A stretch of DNA of 34,198 nucleotides from Bacteroidota bacterium (lineage in GTDB: Bacteria > Bacteroidota > Bacteroidia > Bacteroidales > VadinHA17), in the NCBI GenBank assembly GCA_030706785.1, contig JAUZNW010000017.1, forward strand, positions 1 through 34,198, written 5' to 3'. This document shows positions 33,855 through 34,198 of the stretch, piece by piece. The translations under genes and the position numbers were made by a program. Within the stretch, counting starts at the first letter, position 1. Each line of letters begins with the position of its first letter. The notes under the pieces are model-generated. The model had not been told where the DNA came from. It did not search any database and saw only the letters and a list, made by a program, of their open reading frames with translations.

Positions 33855-34198
33855 ATGAAGCTCAAACTCTGTCTGATAATTTCCCTGTCATTGCTCACTG
33901 TTGGGACAGTGTTCGGTCAGGAGGCGAACTACTGGCCGGGTCACCAGACCCTGATGATGGACAATCCGGGCATTACCGGATGTGGGGTGGAGGGTGTAAT
34001 GCGGATATCTTATCTGAATTTCTTTCCCGGCAAAGGATATAACTTTCATTCCGGTTTCATTTCCTACGATTCCTATTTCCCGGCAATACATGGTGGAGCT
34101 GGTATTTATATTTCAGATGACTATGCCGGAGGAATAATGAATGAAACCAGGGGTGGCATCTCCTATGCCTATTATTTACAGGCCGGAAGGGAACTTTA
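33855..34198 (+). CDS. PorP/SprF family type IX secretion membrane protein, N-terminal part (3' end cut off)
   Basis: An ATG at 33855 opens a frame that runs to the window end without a stop (114 codons and two bases), read directly from the bases. It begins with a signal peptide (MKLKLCLIISLSLLTVGTVF, cut after GQ) and continues with NYWPGHQTLMMDNPGITGC, matching the PorP/SprF family start, in which a short signal is followed by a 'NPA..G' type motif; then MRISYLNFFPG, FHSGFISYDSYFPAIHGGAG and GGISYAYYL, alternating strands of an outer-membrane barrel. PorP/SprF proteins are T9SS outer-membrane components or partners of particular adhesins. It is divergent from porU, with 117 bases between the ATGs. 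An upstream ATG at 33850 is closed at once by TGA. Confidence 0.85.
   Translation, partial: MKLKLCLIISLSLLTVGTVFGQEANYWPGHQTLMMDNPGITGCGVEGVMRISYLNFFPGKGYNFHSGFISYDSYFPAIHGGAGIYISDDYAGGIMNETRGGISYAYYLQAGREL

Noticed and set aside
1-34198. Search for tRNA or rRNA genes, CRISPR arrays, IS elements, attachment sites and defence genes
   Set aside because: No cloverleaf ending in CCA, no regularly spaced repeats, no transposase or integrase, and no defence-type domain was recognised on either strand.

Overview
The window comes from a member of the Bacteroidota, probably Bacteroidales-like; the genus cannot be read from it. Grounds: a SusD-family protein, the type IX secretion (T9SS) genes porU, porV and a PorP/SprF gene, the DUF6452/DUF6048-type pair, a long (~670 aa) urocanate hydratase, almost no Shine-Dalgarno sequences before genes, and several promoters of the Bacteroidota form TTTG-N19/20-TAnnTTTG. 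No rRNA, tRNA, CRISPR array, IS element or phage gene was seen. Coding density is high: the longest gap without a recognised gene is about 250 bp (19045-19295), and it holds a possible 15-codon leader ORF.

Layout. 1-2106 (+): the 3' part of a SusD/RagB gene with a strong terminator, then a secreted CBM9-like plus PKD protein; this looks like the end of a glycan-utilisation locus. 2294-4408 (+): an M3 metallopeptidase lipoprotein with a good promoter, converging on a mutarotase-like lipoprotein candidate (4401-5645, -). 5766-6803 (+): an RlmN-type radical SAM enzyme, tail to tail with a GNAT acetyltransferase. 6787-14257 (-): a same-strand run, read from the right as recR, a 2-oxoacid dehydrogenase E2, two paralogous TPR/beta-propeller/SPOR-like envelope proteins (only one with an OmpA domain, PorE-like), and the GNAT gene. 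14369-15841 (+): a sodium:solute symporter. 15962-21941 (-): alaS, a long-chain acyl-CoA ligase and an overlapping lipoprotein/outer-membrane protein pair.

22035-26443 (+): two membrane-anchored M23 peptidases, a MerR-type regulator, a Nif3-family protein and a coiled-coil zinc-ribbon protein, closed by a near-perfect terminator. 26534-28546 (+): a lone urocanate hydratase. 28602-33737 (-): porU-porV-ispF, with porV and ispF overlapping by ATGA. Divergent from porU, at 33855, starts a PorP/SprF gene cut by the window end.

Theme. Much of the window concerns the cell envelope: T9SS sortase and its outer-membrane partner (PorU/PorV), a PorP/SprF barrel, a PorE-like peptidoglycan anchor with an unusual second copy lacking OmpA, paired M23 hydrolases and several lipoproteins. 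The rest is housekeeping (alaS, recR, ispF, rlmN). I see no clear novel defence or mobile system. The least explained items are the OmpA-plus/OmpA-minus paralogue pair, the SD-led leader ORF before the acyl-CoA ligase, and candidate leaderless promoters.
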